10,015 nucleotides of DNA from Desulfovibrio sp. (GCA_003512875.1 DONZ01000190.1:1-10015), one strand, 5' to 3'; counted from the first letter of the stretch, positions 1 through 6,567 are shown. Notes: generated from the sequence alone by a model not told the origin. Translations and numbers: made by a program.

Positions 1-740
1 TCCGCCAGCTTCAGGCGCAAGTTTCCAATGTACAGCCCGCTCAGGCGGACAGTTGGTCACAAATTCAAGCCTTGCACAGGGAAATGGCGGCGCTCCGCGG
101 TTCGCTCGACAACCTGCAAAACAGCACGGCACATTTGGGCGGAACAGCTCAGCTTGGCAATATTATCGCACGCCATGACAGAGCCTTGCGTTTGATTGAA
201 ACACAGCTCGCCATGGATTTGCAGCTGGACAGCCCGGCGGACATGCAAAGTCAAACCTCCGTGCCGACTGAAAGCAATAACACGGCAATGATCACGACAC
301 CAAGTCCGTCAACCCAAACCCAACAAAACACAGCCGCCGCGCAGCCCAATGCCCCCGCAAAGAACGCAGATACAGCGCAGGCTCTCTATGATAACGGTAT
401 CAACAGCTTCAATAGCCGTGATTATCAAAAGGGACTGAACGCGTTTAAAGATTTCACCACTGTTTATCCTGATCATAAACTCGTTTCCAATGCGTGGTTT
501 TGGCAAGGGGAATGCCAATATCAACTGAAAAACTATGCCGGGGCGGCGCTTGCTTACGAAAAAGTCATTTCCCAATTTCCCAACAGCAGCAAGGCTCCTG
601 CCTGTTATTTGAAACAGGCGATGAGTTTTATGGAATTAAAGAAAAACGATGCCGCCAAACAACGCCTCAATGAGCTTATCACCATTTATCCGAAAGCTGC
701 GGAAGCGAAACGGGCACAAACAATTTTAAAAAACCTGTAA
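1..740 (+). CDS. CpoB/YbgF-like periplasmic TPR protein, 5' end missing
   Basis: The reading frame is open from the first base of the window, so the gene starts upstream; 245 residues are visible from base 3. Visible residues 1-75 are Gln- and Leu-rich, as in the N-terminal coiled coil of YbgF/CpoB. A Ser/Thr/Pro/Gln/Ala-rich linker follows (about 79-125). Residues 127-245 form three TPR-like repeats with the family pattern: a YDNGI...YQKGLNAF helix pair, then WFWQGECQYQLKNYAGA, then AMSFMELKKNDAA. In proteobacteria CpoB (YbgF) is exported, associates with TolA and helps couple outer-membrane constriction to septal peptidoglycan synthesis. The export signal cannot be checked here, and no tol or pal gene is visible, so the exact role is inferred from the domain order. 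A TTG at 72 could pose as a start, but the open frame and coiled-coil residues before it argue against that. The next gene begins 20 bases after the stop, suggesting one operon. Confidence 0.8.
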   Translation, partial: RQLQAQVSNVQPAQADSWSQIQALHREMAALRGSLDNLQNSTAHLGGTAQLGNIIARHDRALRLIETQLAMDLQLDSPADMQSQTSVPTESNNTAMITTPSPSTQTQQNTAAAQPNAPAKNADTAQALYDNGINSFNSRDYQKGLNAFKDFTTVYPDHKLVSNAWFWQGECQYQLKNYAGAALAYEKVISQFPNSSKAPACYLKQAMSFMELKKNDAAKQRLNELITIYPKAAEAKRAQTILKNL

Positions 741-760
741 GGACGAATTAAGGACTGATC

Positions 761-1177
761 ATGGGCTACAACATTCATCTCCGCTTTCCTGAAAATATCA
801 GCACGGAACCTATCGTTTGCAATTTAACCCGAAAATTCGATTTGGATTTCAATATTTCCAAAGCCCAAATTTCCAGCAGCCGCGAAAGCTATTTGATTTT
901 GGAGCTTCTTTGCTCAAAAGAGCAGGCGAACCAAGCAAAAAAATACCTTGAAGAGCAGGGCATTCATGTTTCGGACCTAGCCCAAAGCATTATCCGTGAC
1001 GAAAAAATATGCATTGAATGCGGAGCCTGTACGGCAATTTGCCCCACCGCCGCTTTATACATGGATAAAAACCGCCATTTGGCGTTTGATGTGGACAAAT
1101 GCGTCGTCTGCACACGCTGTATAAAACTTTGCCCTGTCAATGCCATTAAAGCCGATATCGGCTCTGTAAACGAATAG
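761..1177 (+). CDS. NIL-domain protein with two [4Fe-4S] ferredoxin motifs, probable homocysteine-synthesis factor
   Basis: This is a 138-residue cytoplasmic protein. Residues 1-76 match a NIL domain, the small ACT-like fold also found at the C terminus of the methionine importer ATPase MetN. Two CxxCxxCxxxCP motifs follow, with Cys at 84, 87, 90, 94 and at 114, 117, 120, 124, enough for two [4Fe-4S] clusters. Family knowledge: NIL/ferredoxin proteins, together with a DUF39 protein, are implicated in making homocysteine from aspartate semialdehyde and sulfide in methanogens and in Desulfovibrio lacking the usual enzymes. That this gene has this job is inference; the DUF39 partner is not in the window. 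AAGGA at 750-754 lies six bases before the ATG, a clear ribosome-binding site. It sits 20 bases after the TPR gene and 8 bases before the purine gene, so it is probably co-transcribed with both. A generic electron-transfer ferredoxin is the alternative. Confidence 0.85.
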   Translation: MGYNIHLRFPENISTEPIVCNLTRKFDLDFNISKAQISSSRESYLILELLCSKEQANQAKKYLEEQGIHVSDLAQSIIRDEKICIECGACTAICPTAALYMDKNRHLAFDVDKCVVCTRCIKLCPVNAIKADIGSVNE

Positions 1178-1185
1178 GAAAAACT

Positions 1186-2454
1186 ATGAGCGATTTAAAA
1201 AAAATGTACAGCCAAATCGTGGCTGACGAATTTCCCGAAACATTAAAAATTTCCTTAGGCGAACATGAAATTTGCTACAAAAAACGCACATGGGATATGG
1301 ACGGAGAAATTCGGGGGCTTCGTTACGGCGAAAATCCGGACCAACCGGCAGCCCTTTACGCAATGGAAAGCGGAGAGCTTGCGCTGGGCAATAAAAAATG
1401 GCGTTCAGCAAAAAGCGGCATTTCTTCAATGCTTACGGAAAAACAAATGATTCAGGCAGGGAAACACCCCGGAAAAACCAATCTTACCGATGTGGACAAT
1501 GCCGCCAATATCTTGCAATACCTCACAAAAAAACCGGCAGCCACTATTTTAAAGCATAACAACCCTTGCGGAACGGCATGGCAAAGCAGCCTTGAAGAAG
1601 CGATGCACAAAGCATTCTGGGCGGACAGAATAGCCGCTTTCGGCGGCGCTGTCGTTGTCAACCGCGCTTTGGACAAAGCGACGGCAGAACTTATTTCTTC
1701 CCAATATTTTGAAGTGGTCGCCGCTCCAAGCTTTGAAGAAGGCGCCGTGGATATTTTAAAAGCCCGTAAAAATCTGCGCATTATGGAATTGCCGCAGCTT
1801 GGACGCCTTGAAGAATACTGCGGTATTCCTTTTCTCGATATTAAAAGCCTGATGGACGGAGGCTTGATTTTACAGCAATCGTTTGTCAACCGTATCCGCA
1901 CCGCCCAAGATTTCATTCCCGCAACCGCCATGGATAAAGAAGGCAAATCCTATGCGACCAGAACGGCAAGCCCCGAAGAAGTGGAAGATTTGCTTTTTGC
2001 TTGGGCGGTTGAAGCGGGGGTCACTTCCAACTCCGTTATTTTTGTAAAAGACGGAACAACAGTCGGTATCGGCACCGGCGAACAGGACAGAGTCGGCTGT
2101 GTGGAACTTACCGTGCATAAAGCCTATACGAAATTTGCCGATTCCATTATTTACCACCGTCACCAAAAATCTCTTTACGAATGGCAGCTCTTAGCCCTGA
2201 AGGACAAAAAAGCCAAAGAAGAACTCGACGAGGTAATGGCGGAAACCGCTGAAAAAAAAGGCGGACTCATCGGCACCCGCATGGTTTCTGACGGATTTTT
2301 CCCGTTCCGTGACGGAGTCGATACGGCTGCCGCCCAAGGCATAAGCGCCATTGCGCAGCCCGGAGGCTCTTTGCGTGATTTTGAAGTGATTGAAGCCTGC
2401 AACGAAAAAAACATCGCCATGCTCTTTACCGGCCAGCGTTCTTTCAAACACTGA
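1186..2454 (+). CDS. Stand-alone AICAR formyltransferase (C-terminal half of PurH)
   Basis: This enzyme transfers a formyl group from 10-formyl-tetrahydrofolate to AICAR, the penultimate step of de novo IMP synthesis. At 422 residues it holds only the transformylase part. The protein goes almost directly into RYGENPDQ (46-53), where bifunctional PurH starts its second domain, and there is no N-terminal MGS-like IMP cyclohydrolase domain. The catalytic Lys-His pair is present at 123-124 in the KHNNPCG motif. Other family blocks seen are AAFGGAVVVNRALDKATAEL, SNSVIFVKDGTTVGIGTGEQ, FFPFRDGVD near the C terminus, GGSLRDFEVIEA and the terminal FTGQRSFKH. The split form is known in Desulfovibrio relatives, so the cyclohydrolase should be encoded elsewhere. 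AGGAAA overlaps the stop codon of the ferredoxin gene, and the ATG is eight bases after that stop, so translation may be coupled. Cytoplasmic. I leave the symbol empty because purH usually denotes the bifunctional enzyme. Confidence 0.93.
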   Translation: MSDLKKMYSQIVADEFPETLKISLGEHEICYKKRTWDMDGEIRGLRYGENPDQPAALYAMESGELALGNKKWRSAKSGISSMLTEKQMIQAGKHPGKTNLTDVDNAANILQYLTKKPAATILKHNNPCGTAWQSSLEEAMHKAFWADRIAAFGGAVVVNRALDKATAELISSQYFEVVAAPSFEEGAVDILKARKNLRIMELPQLGRLEEYCGIPFLDIKSLMDGGLILQQSFVNRIRTAQDFIPATAMDKEGKSYATRTASPEEVEDLLFAWAVEAGVTSNSVIFVKDGTTVGIGTGEQDRVGCVELTVHKAYTKFADSIIYHRHQKSLYEWQLLALKDKKAKEELDEVMAETAEKKGGLIGTRMVSDGFFPFRDGVDTAAAQGISAIAQPGGSLRDFEVIEACNEKNIAMLFTGQRSFKH

Positions 2455-2462
2455 TAAAACAG

Positions 2463-2484
2463 AAAAGGCGGTTTCCCGCCTTTT
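2463..2484 (+). terminator. Perfect 9-bp hairpin between the AICAR formyltransferase and RNase genes
   Basis: AAAAGGCGG (2463-2471) pairs perfectly with CCGCCTTTT (2476-2484) around a TTTC loop. The four T residues close the stem and there is no further T run, so as a plus-strand intrinsic terminator it is probably incomplete. The hairpin starts 8 bases after the purine gene's stop and ends 14 bases before the RNase start codon, just ahead of its AAGGA ribosome-binding site (2489-2493). I see no clear promoter between it and the RNase gene, so partial read-through or mRNA 3'-end stabilisation are both plausible. Confidence 0.65.
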
Positions 2485-2498
2485 GAACAAGGAAACAT

Positions 2499-4772
2499 AT
2501 GTCCATCAAAGTCGGATTGCTTGTTGAATTTATGCAGGACAACACCCCCACGCTCGGCTATGTGTTAGATGAGCAGGGAGGAAAAATCCGTTTACTGCTT
2601 GCCAACAGACGTGAAATAAATTTAACGCAATCCCGCCTTTTGCCATGGATTGGTCCAATCATTCAAGCCACAGCCAAAGAGGATATTGTTTCCGGCTTAA
2701 TCGCGCATAAGGAACTTCGGCAAAAAACCAAAGAAAATATCGACATCACCGAACTTTGGAAAATGACACAAGGCGAAGTGACGGAAGAAAGTGCGGATTT
2801 TTTTGCAGGTCTCATGGAAAACAATATCAATCCCGATATTGTGGCGGGATATGCCCACGCCCTTTTAGAATGCAAAAATTACTTTAAATTCCAAAACCCG
2901 TTTTTTGAAGTTTACAGCCAAGAAACAGCCGAAGCGAAACTGCTTGCCGAAAAACAGCAAAAAGAAAAAACAGTGCTTATTTCCGGAGGGGCTGACTGGT
3001 TTAAACACCTTTGGGATTTATATTGCAAACATCAGCATGTCACGGATAAGGACAAGGCGAAAGAACCGCCCGAACCGGTCGCTGCCACGCTGAAAGGGCT
3101 TTTGCTCAAGCATATGGCGGAAACGGAAAGCCATGAAGAAAACCTTTTGTGGAAACAAGTTACCAAACAAATTCCCGATGAAACCTATCTCGCCTATTAT
3201 CTTGCCGTAACATGGGAGCTTGTTCCGGAGCATTATAATTTTTGGCTGAGCAAAATCGATTATGACGAAACCGATAACTTCGCTCTTCCCTTTGCCGATG
3301 AACTCGCCGCAATTCAGGAACTTGCGAAAACGCTTTCAGAAAAGGAAAATTTCAATCCTTTGCCCTTGCCTCGGGAACAAAGCCGATATAAAAACGCCCT
3401 GCACTGTTCTCTGGACAAAAAGCAGGAACTTTGCGGTATTTTTTCTTCAATAGCGCAAAAGGAATTTATCAGTATCGACAGCGCAAGCACAAAAGACATT
3501 GACGATGCGTTTTCTTTTGAAGAACATGCGGACCAAACAAAAGAAATCCATATCAGTCTCGCCTGCCCAGCTTTTTTCTGGCAGTTTCAAAGCGATTTTG
3601 ATAAAATCATTGCAAAACGCTGTACAAGCATTTATCTTCCCGAAAAAAATCTGCACATGCTCCCTGAGGAACTCTCCACCAATTCCTTTAGTCTGGTTGA
3701 AAATCAAATCAAGCCCTCCATGCTGATTAAGGCTGTTTTCAATGCCGAAAACGAACTTATCGACTGCGGCATTTCTTTTTCCCGTGTGCACGTTTGCGAT
3801 AACCTGCAATATTCTGCCTGCGAAGCCGTGTTGTCTGAAACTCTTTCCCAAATAGAAGAAGCAAAGGAAACAGTGCGGCAGTCTTCCTGCCATTATCCTG
3901 TGAACGAAGAACGGTATGCTCCCGATGAAAACGCTCTTGCTAAAGCGCGAAAATACAGCGCCCTGCTTGAAAAAGCCTATCTTTTTGCAGAAGCGCATTT
4001 GCAAAAACGTATTGAAAACGGGGCTGTCATCATCGAACGCGACGAATACGATTTATACCTTGAAGGAACCGGCAGCAAAACGCAGGTTCATCTGGAACCG
4101 ATGCCACAAAGCCCCAAGGCGCAGCTTATTGTTTCCGAACTCATGGTCATCGCCAATTCCATTGCCGCCGATTTTGCGGTTTCCCATGAAATTCCGTTGT
4201 TTTTCAGGACACAGCACATCGGTATTCCAAAAGAAATGGCAGGAATTTGGAAAAAGCCAGAAGAGATAGCCAAAATCGCCCGTCTGCTCAGCCCAGCCCT
4301 CACTGAAATCGAGGCGAAACCCCATACTGGCTTAGGATTGAAAGCATACAGTCCTGTCACTTCTCCCCTGCGCCGTTATGCCGATTTGGTGAATCAGGCG
4401 CAAATCATGCATTTCACCTTTTTCCAAGAACCTCTTTTCAATAAAGAAGAAATGGAAAACATGCTTATGAATTTCAATATTCATAACGGGCTTGCAAGTC
4501 AGGTCCAACGCAGCAGACCCCGTTATTGGCGTTTTGTATTCATACAGCAAGAGGCAAAGCGCCAAGGTGAAAATTGCTCTTTCCATGGCATTATTTCTGA
4601 TGAAAATGATATGTATGTGACCGTAAGCCTGACGCGTGAACAAATTCTTGTGCGCGCGAAAAGACAGCTTTTCGGGGATAAAGCACTGCTTGGGCAAGAG
4701 GTGCTTGTGCGGCTTGGAAAAATCAATCCGCTTCTTTTTGAAGCAAGTATCATGAATGTACAGGAATTGTGA
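2499..4772 (+). CDS. RNase II/RNase R family (RNB-domain) 3'-5' exoribonuclease
   Basis: This is a 757-residue cytoplasmic nuclease predicted to degrade RNA processively from the 3' end to nucleoside monophosphates. The RNB active-site motif IDSASTKDIDDA places metal-binding Asp at 327, 333, 335 and 336, the same spacing as D201, D207, D209 and D210 of E. coli RNase II. The second catalytic block, TSPLRRYAD (621-629), supplies the conserved Arg (625 or 626). Residues 1-55 look like a small beta-rich domain (GYVLDE, KIRLLLANRREI). About 270 mainly helical residues separate it from the catalytic motif, longer than in E. coli RNase II and without obvious cold-shock motifs. Residues 690-757 fit a C-terminal S1/OB RNA-binding domain. 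The block after TSPLRRY reads DLVNQAQ rather than the DLxxHR common in RNase R, so this is a divergent branch, closer in layout to organellar and cyanobacterial RNB proteins than to RNase R. AAGGA lies five bases before the ATG. Confidence 0.9.
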   Translation: MSIKVGLLVEFMQDNTPTLGYVLDEQGGKIRLLLANRREINLTQSRLLPWIGPIIQATAKEDIVSGLIAHKELRQKTKENIDITELWKMTQGEVTEESADFFAGLMENNINPDIVAGYAHALLECKNYFKFQNPFFEVYSQETAEAKLLAEKQQKEKTVLISGGADWFKHLWDLYCKHQHVTDKDKAKEPPEPVAATLKGLLLKHMAETESHEENLLWKQVTKQIPDETYLAYYLAVTWELVPEHYNFWLSKIDYDETDNFALPFADELAAIQELAKTLSEKENFNPLPLPREQSRYKNALHCSLDKKQELCGIFSSIAQKEFISIDSASTKDIDDAFSFEEHADQTKEIHISLACPAFFWQFQSDFDKIIAKRCTSIYLPEKNLHMLPEELSTNSFSLVENQIKPSMLIKAVFNAENELIDCGISFSRVHVCDNLQYSACEAVLSETLSQIEEAKETVRQSSCHYPVNEERYAPDENALAKARKYSALLEKAYLFAEAHLQKRIENGAVIIERDEYDLYLEGTGSKTQVHLEPMPQSPKAQLIVSELMVIANSIAADFAVSHEIPLFFRTQHIGIPKEMAGIWKKPEEIAKIARLLSPALTEIEAKPHTGLGLKAYSPVTSPLRRYADLVNQAQIMHFTFFQEPLFNKEEMENMLMNFNIHNGLASQVQRSRPRYWRFVFIQQEAKRQGENCSFHGIISDENDMYVTVSLTREQILVRAKRQLFGDKALLGQEVLVRLGKINPLLFEASIMNVQEL

Positions 4773-4773
4773 T

Positions 4774-4859
4774 ATTCGTATTGAAATGAAGACAATCCGC
4801 TAAACGGGCAGATTTTCTCCTGCCCTATATGACAGCGCTTTGCATGTCAAAATACGAAT
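4774..4859 (+). other. Nested inverted repeats that can fold as a three-way junction after the RNase gene
   Basis: ATTCGTATT (4774-4782) and AATACGAAT (4851-4859) are perfect 9-bp inverted repeats. They enclose two smaller hairpins: GGGCAG (4806-4811) with CTGCCC (4820-4825), and TGACA (4830-4834) with TGTCA (4845-4849), the latter extendable by a GC/GC pair with one bulged A. The second hairpin abuts the closing arm of the outer stem, giving a compact three-way junction directly after the RNase stop codon. There is no T run, so it is not a standard intrinsic terminator. It may be a 3'UTR structure that protects or ends the mRNA, or coincidence in old coding sequence. Confidence 0.4.
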
Positions 4860-5297
4860 GCGTCCGCCCAATGCATTTTATCCGCAAACCGCTTCCAGCT
4901 GAAAATAGTTTGTCTTTGCCTGCATATCCCCAGCTTCCGCAAACAGACCGTACTATTTGGGCGAATACTCTCCTGTATCCATTTCGTTGATTTTACCTAT
5001 GCGCTTTTATTACTTCCGTTATTTCGGTTTACCGTATCACCCCAATAGGGTCTGCGCAAAAAAACCTGTTTCCGTATTGATATTTTTTAAATTTCCATGC
5101 TTATCAACTACCCATGGATACGGATACGTTAACCTTAGACTGTTTTTATCCTTTTTGTCCGCAAAAACACCCGAGATTTTTTCCGCGGTATTCTTAATGA
5201 AGGAAGCGCCGACTGCCACCCTTTGGTTTTGACTGACAAAAATACCAAAGAAGAACAATCTTGTTCGAAATTTTTTCATTCCGCCTGCACGGAGCAT
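4803..5297 (-). pseudogene. Possible decayed minus-strand gene, family not recognised
   Basis: A minus-strand frame is open from 5297 to 5037 (86 codons; an ATG at 5279 begins MKKFRTRLFFFGIFVSQ, which resembles a short signal peptide). It contains protein-like runs such as NTAEKISGVFADKKDKNS and YPYPWVVDKHGNL. After the TGA at 5037-5039 the same frame passes through a cluster of stops. It then reads protein-like again: INEMDTGEYSPK, stop, YGLFAEAGDMQAKTNYFQLE, stop, NALGGRIRILTCKALSYRAG, up to a stop near 4803. Protein-like text broken by isolated TAG and TAA codons in one frame suggests a small secreted-protein gene inactivated by nonsense changes and perhaps a deletion near 5000-5035. The start lacks a good ribosome-binding site. 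No family is assigned; chance open frames are a real alternative. Confidence 0.3.
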
Positions 5298-5374
5298 TTC
5301 CGCATGATATTCATAATGGTATGTGATGTTAAAGGTGTATAGGAAATTATTATAACGTGTTGTAAAGGAGCGCA

Positions 5375-5443
5375 GTGGACGAAGGTTCTTGCTTCAGCTG
5401 TCAGCAAACTTGCAAGCTTTACGGACAGCGGCAGCAGAGATAA
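5375..5443 (+). CDS. Possible 22-residue Cys-containing small protein
   Basis: A GTG at 5375 follows a strong ribosome-binding site, AAAGGAG (5364-5370), at four bases' distance. It opens a 22-codon frame ending in TAA at 5441-5443. The peptide has Cys at 6, 9 and 13 (CFSCQQTC) and a Gln/Arg-rich tail. A weak promoter-like pair, TTAAAG (5329-5334) and TATAAC (5351-5356) with a 16-base spacer, lies just upstream. The metF terminator at 5522-5555 is symmetric enough to stop this transcript too. Conservation cannot be judged from one sequence, so it remains a candidate: it could be a small metal-binding or leader peptide, or a chance ORF. Confidence 0.25.
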   Translation: MDEGSCFSCQQTCKLYGQRQQR

Positions 5444-5521
5444 AAGTTTTTACCCCGCATAAAAAATTCCCCATGTCAAATGGAAATGCCCCGCAGGTAT
5501 ATTTTTGTGCTGAAGTGACAA

Positions 5522-5555
5522 AAAAGAGCCGGTTATTTGAATACACGGCTCTTTT
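5522..5555 (-). terminator. Intrinsic terminator of metF
   Basis: On the minus strand AAAAGAGCCG (5555-5546) pairs perfectly with CGGCTCTTTT (5531-5522) around a 14-base loop, followed by one more T, giving a TTTTT tail. It starts 22 bases after the metF stop codon. On the plus strand the same stem ends in TTTT, so it could work in both directions. Confidence 0.85.
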
Positions 5556-5576
5556 CATATACGGTTTTATGCCGTA

Positions 5577-6458
5577 TTATATCATGTCCACCAATTGCAG
5601 GCAAAGCTCCGCTTTGTTCAGACTGTATAAATGAATGCCTTTCGCGCCGCTGTCCAAAAGAATACGGATTTGGTCGACAGCGTATTTCAAGCCGAGTTCT
5701 TTCACTTTCTCGTTGCCCCCTTCGTCATAGGCTTTTTCCAAAGCCAAAAAGAATTTCCCCGGAATATTCGCACCGCATAAGGAAAGCGTATGCTTAATCG
5801 AAGCAAGGCTTTGAATGGGAAGAATGCCCGGAATAATCGGACAATCCGCAATTCCTTCTTTTTTCAGACGTTCCTGCAAATCAAGGTATTCACGGCTATC
5901 AAAAAAAAGCTGCGTAATACCGAAATTCGCCCCTTTGCGTATTTTTTCAACTAAAAATTTTCTGTCTTCTGAAAATGTTTTCGATTCCGGGTGCGGAGCA
6001 GGATAAGCGGCAACGGCGACATCAAAATCCTTATGCTGTTCTCTTACGTACCCGACCAAATCGGAAGCGAATTTGAAATCATGGCTCATGAGCGATTCAT
6101 CGACAAGCCCTTCCGCATTTTTAGGCTTATCTCCGCGCAGCGCCAAAATATTTTCAATATTCGCGTGGCGGAGTTCACTTAAATATTCATCAATCTTTGC
6201 TTTATCGGAACGTACGCATGTGCAGTGCGCCATACACTCAATACCGTGATTGTTTTTAATGGCGCTTGCGATTTCAACGGTATTATCTTGCCCCGAACCT
6301 CCTGCACCGCAGGTAACAGAAGCAAATAACGGATTGATTGCTTTTATCTTTTCCACAACCTGAAAAAAATCATTCCATTTTTCCTTTTCTTTAGGCGGAA
6401 AAAATTCAACGGAAAAAAACGGCTTCTCTTGCTTTTTTATCAATTCTCCAATATGCAT
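5577..6458 (-). CDS. metF: 5,10-methylenetetrahydrofolate reductase
   Basis: This is a cytoplasmic flavoprotein that reduces 5,10-methylene-THF to 5-methyl-THF, the methyl donor for methionine synthesis. At 293 residues it is a typical bacterial MetF covering the whole TIM barrel. Motifs seen: SVEFFPPK with the catalytic Glu at 18 (E. coli E28), SVTCGAGGS (48-55), LALRGDKP with Asp at 110 (E. coli D120), AYPAPHPES (151-159) in place of the E. coli YPEVHPE block, and GITQLFFD with Gln at 183. The start is supported by AAAGGAG (6471-6465) six bases before the ATG. It is a separate transcription unit: a terminator for the upstream genes lies at 6524-6554, then its own promoter, and its own terminator follows at 5522-5555. 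The window's NIL-ferredoxin gene may serve the same methionine pathway. Confidence 0.95.
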   Translation of the reverse strand: MHIGELIKKQEKPFFSVEFFPPKEKEKWNDFFQVVEKIKAINPLFASVTCGAGGSGQDNTVEIASAIKNNHGIECMAHCTCVRSDKAKIDEYLSELRHANIENILALRGDKPKNAEGLVDESLMSHDFKFASDLVGYVREQHKDFDVAVAAYPAPHPESKTFSEDRKFLVEKIRKGANFGITQLFFDSREYLDLQERLKKEGIADCPIIPGILPIQSLASIKHTLSLCGANIPGKFFLALEKAYDEGGNEKVKELGLKYAVDQIRILLDSGAKGIHLYSLNKAELCLQLVDMI

Positions 6459-6486
6459 AACCTGCTCCTTTCATCATATGCGATAT

Positions 6487-6515
6487 AATATATAAGGATA
6501 TCTTGATATTGTCAA
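6487..6515 (-). promoter_or_regulatory. Sigma-70 type promoter of metF
   Basis: On the minus strand a perfect -35 box TTGACA (6515-6510) is followed by a 17-base spacer and a -10 box TATATT (6492-6487, five of six consensus bases). Transcription would start near 6480, leaving a leader of about 20 bases that carries the AAAGGAG site. The leader is too short for a riboswitch. Confidence 0.75.
6491..6508. promoter_or_regulatory. 18-bp imperfect dyad in the metF promoter spacer, candidate operator
   Basis: The dyad is centred on the palindrome GATATC (6497-6502), with TATAAG on one side and TTGATA on the other; 14 of 18 positions are symmetric. It fills the spacer between the -35 and -10 boxes, where a bound repressor would block RNA polymerase. 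Family knowledge: in some Desulfovibrionales the ArsR-type regulator SahR controls methionine-cycle genes. I cannot confirm that this is its site, and AT-rich promoters readily give weak symmetry. Confidence 0.4.
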
Positions 6516-6523
6516 TTTAAATT

Positions 6524-6554
6524 AAAAAAAAGCCCTGCCGAAGCAGGACTTTTT
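6524..6554 (-). terminator. Strong TTCG-loop intrinsic terminator of the permease/binding-protein operon
   Basis: On the minus strand a run of five A is followed by GTCCTGC, a TTCG tetraloop, GCAGGGC and eight T. The stem has one G-T wobble and is extended by A-T pairs. It begins 13 bases after the stop of the membrane-anchored binding protein gene and ends just upstream of the metF promoter, so it separates the two units. Confidence 0.92.
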
Positions 6555-6567
6555 AAAATACGGAAGA

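Larger units (their letters stand above)
4773..5576. other. 800-bp intergenic region between convergent genes
   Basis: This stretch lies between the plus-strand RNase gene and minus-strand metF. It is AT-rich and has no long ORF with recognisable family features. What can be pointed to is listed separately: a nested inverted-repeat structure (4774-4859), a probable gene relic on the minus strand (about 4803-5297), a possible 22-codon plus-strand ORF (5375-5443) and the metF terminator (5522-5555). I see no tRNA, rRNA or transposase fragment in it. Confidence 0.7.

Noticed and set aside
72..74. TTG as the start of the TPR protein
   Set aside because: The frame is open upstream with coiled-coil-like Gln-rich residues, and the signal peptide expected for the family has not yet appeared.
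3447..4004. 185-codon minus-strand open frame inside the RNase gene
   Set aside because: It is antisense to the RNB catalytic domain; the plus-strand protein has conserved catalytic residues and explains the sequence.
4957..5232. 91-codon plus-strand open frame in the intergenic region
   Set aside because: Odd aromatic- and Pro-rich composition and no ribosome-binding site; the opposite strand of the same stretch reads more like protein.
5388..5430. Short inverted repeat GCTGTC/GACAGC as a small RNA gene
   Set aside because: Only six base pairs with an unconvincing interior, no match to a known RNA family, and it overlaps the candidate small ORF.
5474..5479. Perfect TTGACA on the minus strand, possible promoter for the relic gene
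   Set aside because: No acceptable -10 box lies 16-19 bases downstream; the sequence there is G-rich.
5389..5634. 81-codon plus-strand open frame at the end of metF
   Set aside because: It runs through the metF terminator and into the metF coding end, and has no ribosome-binding site.
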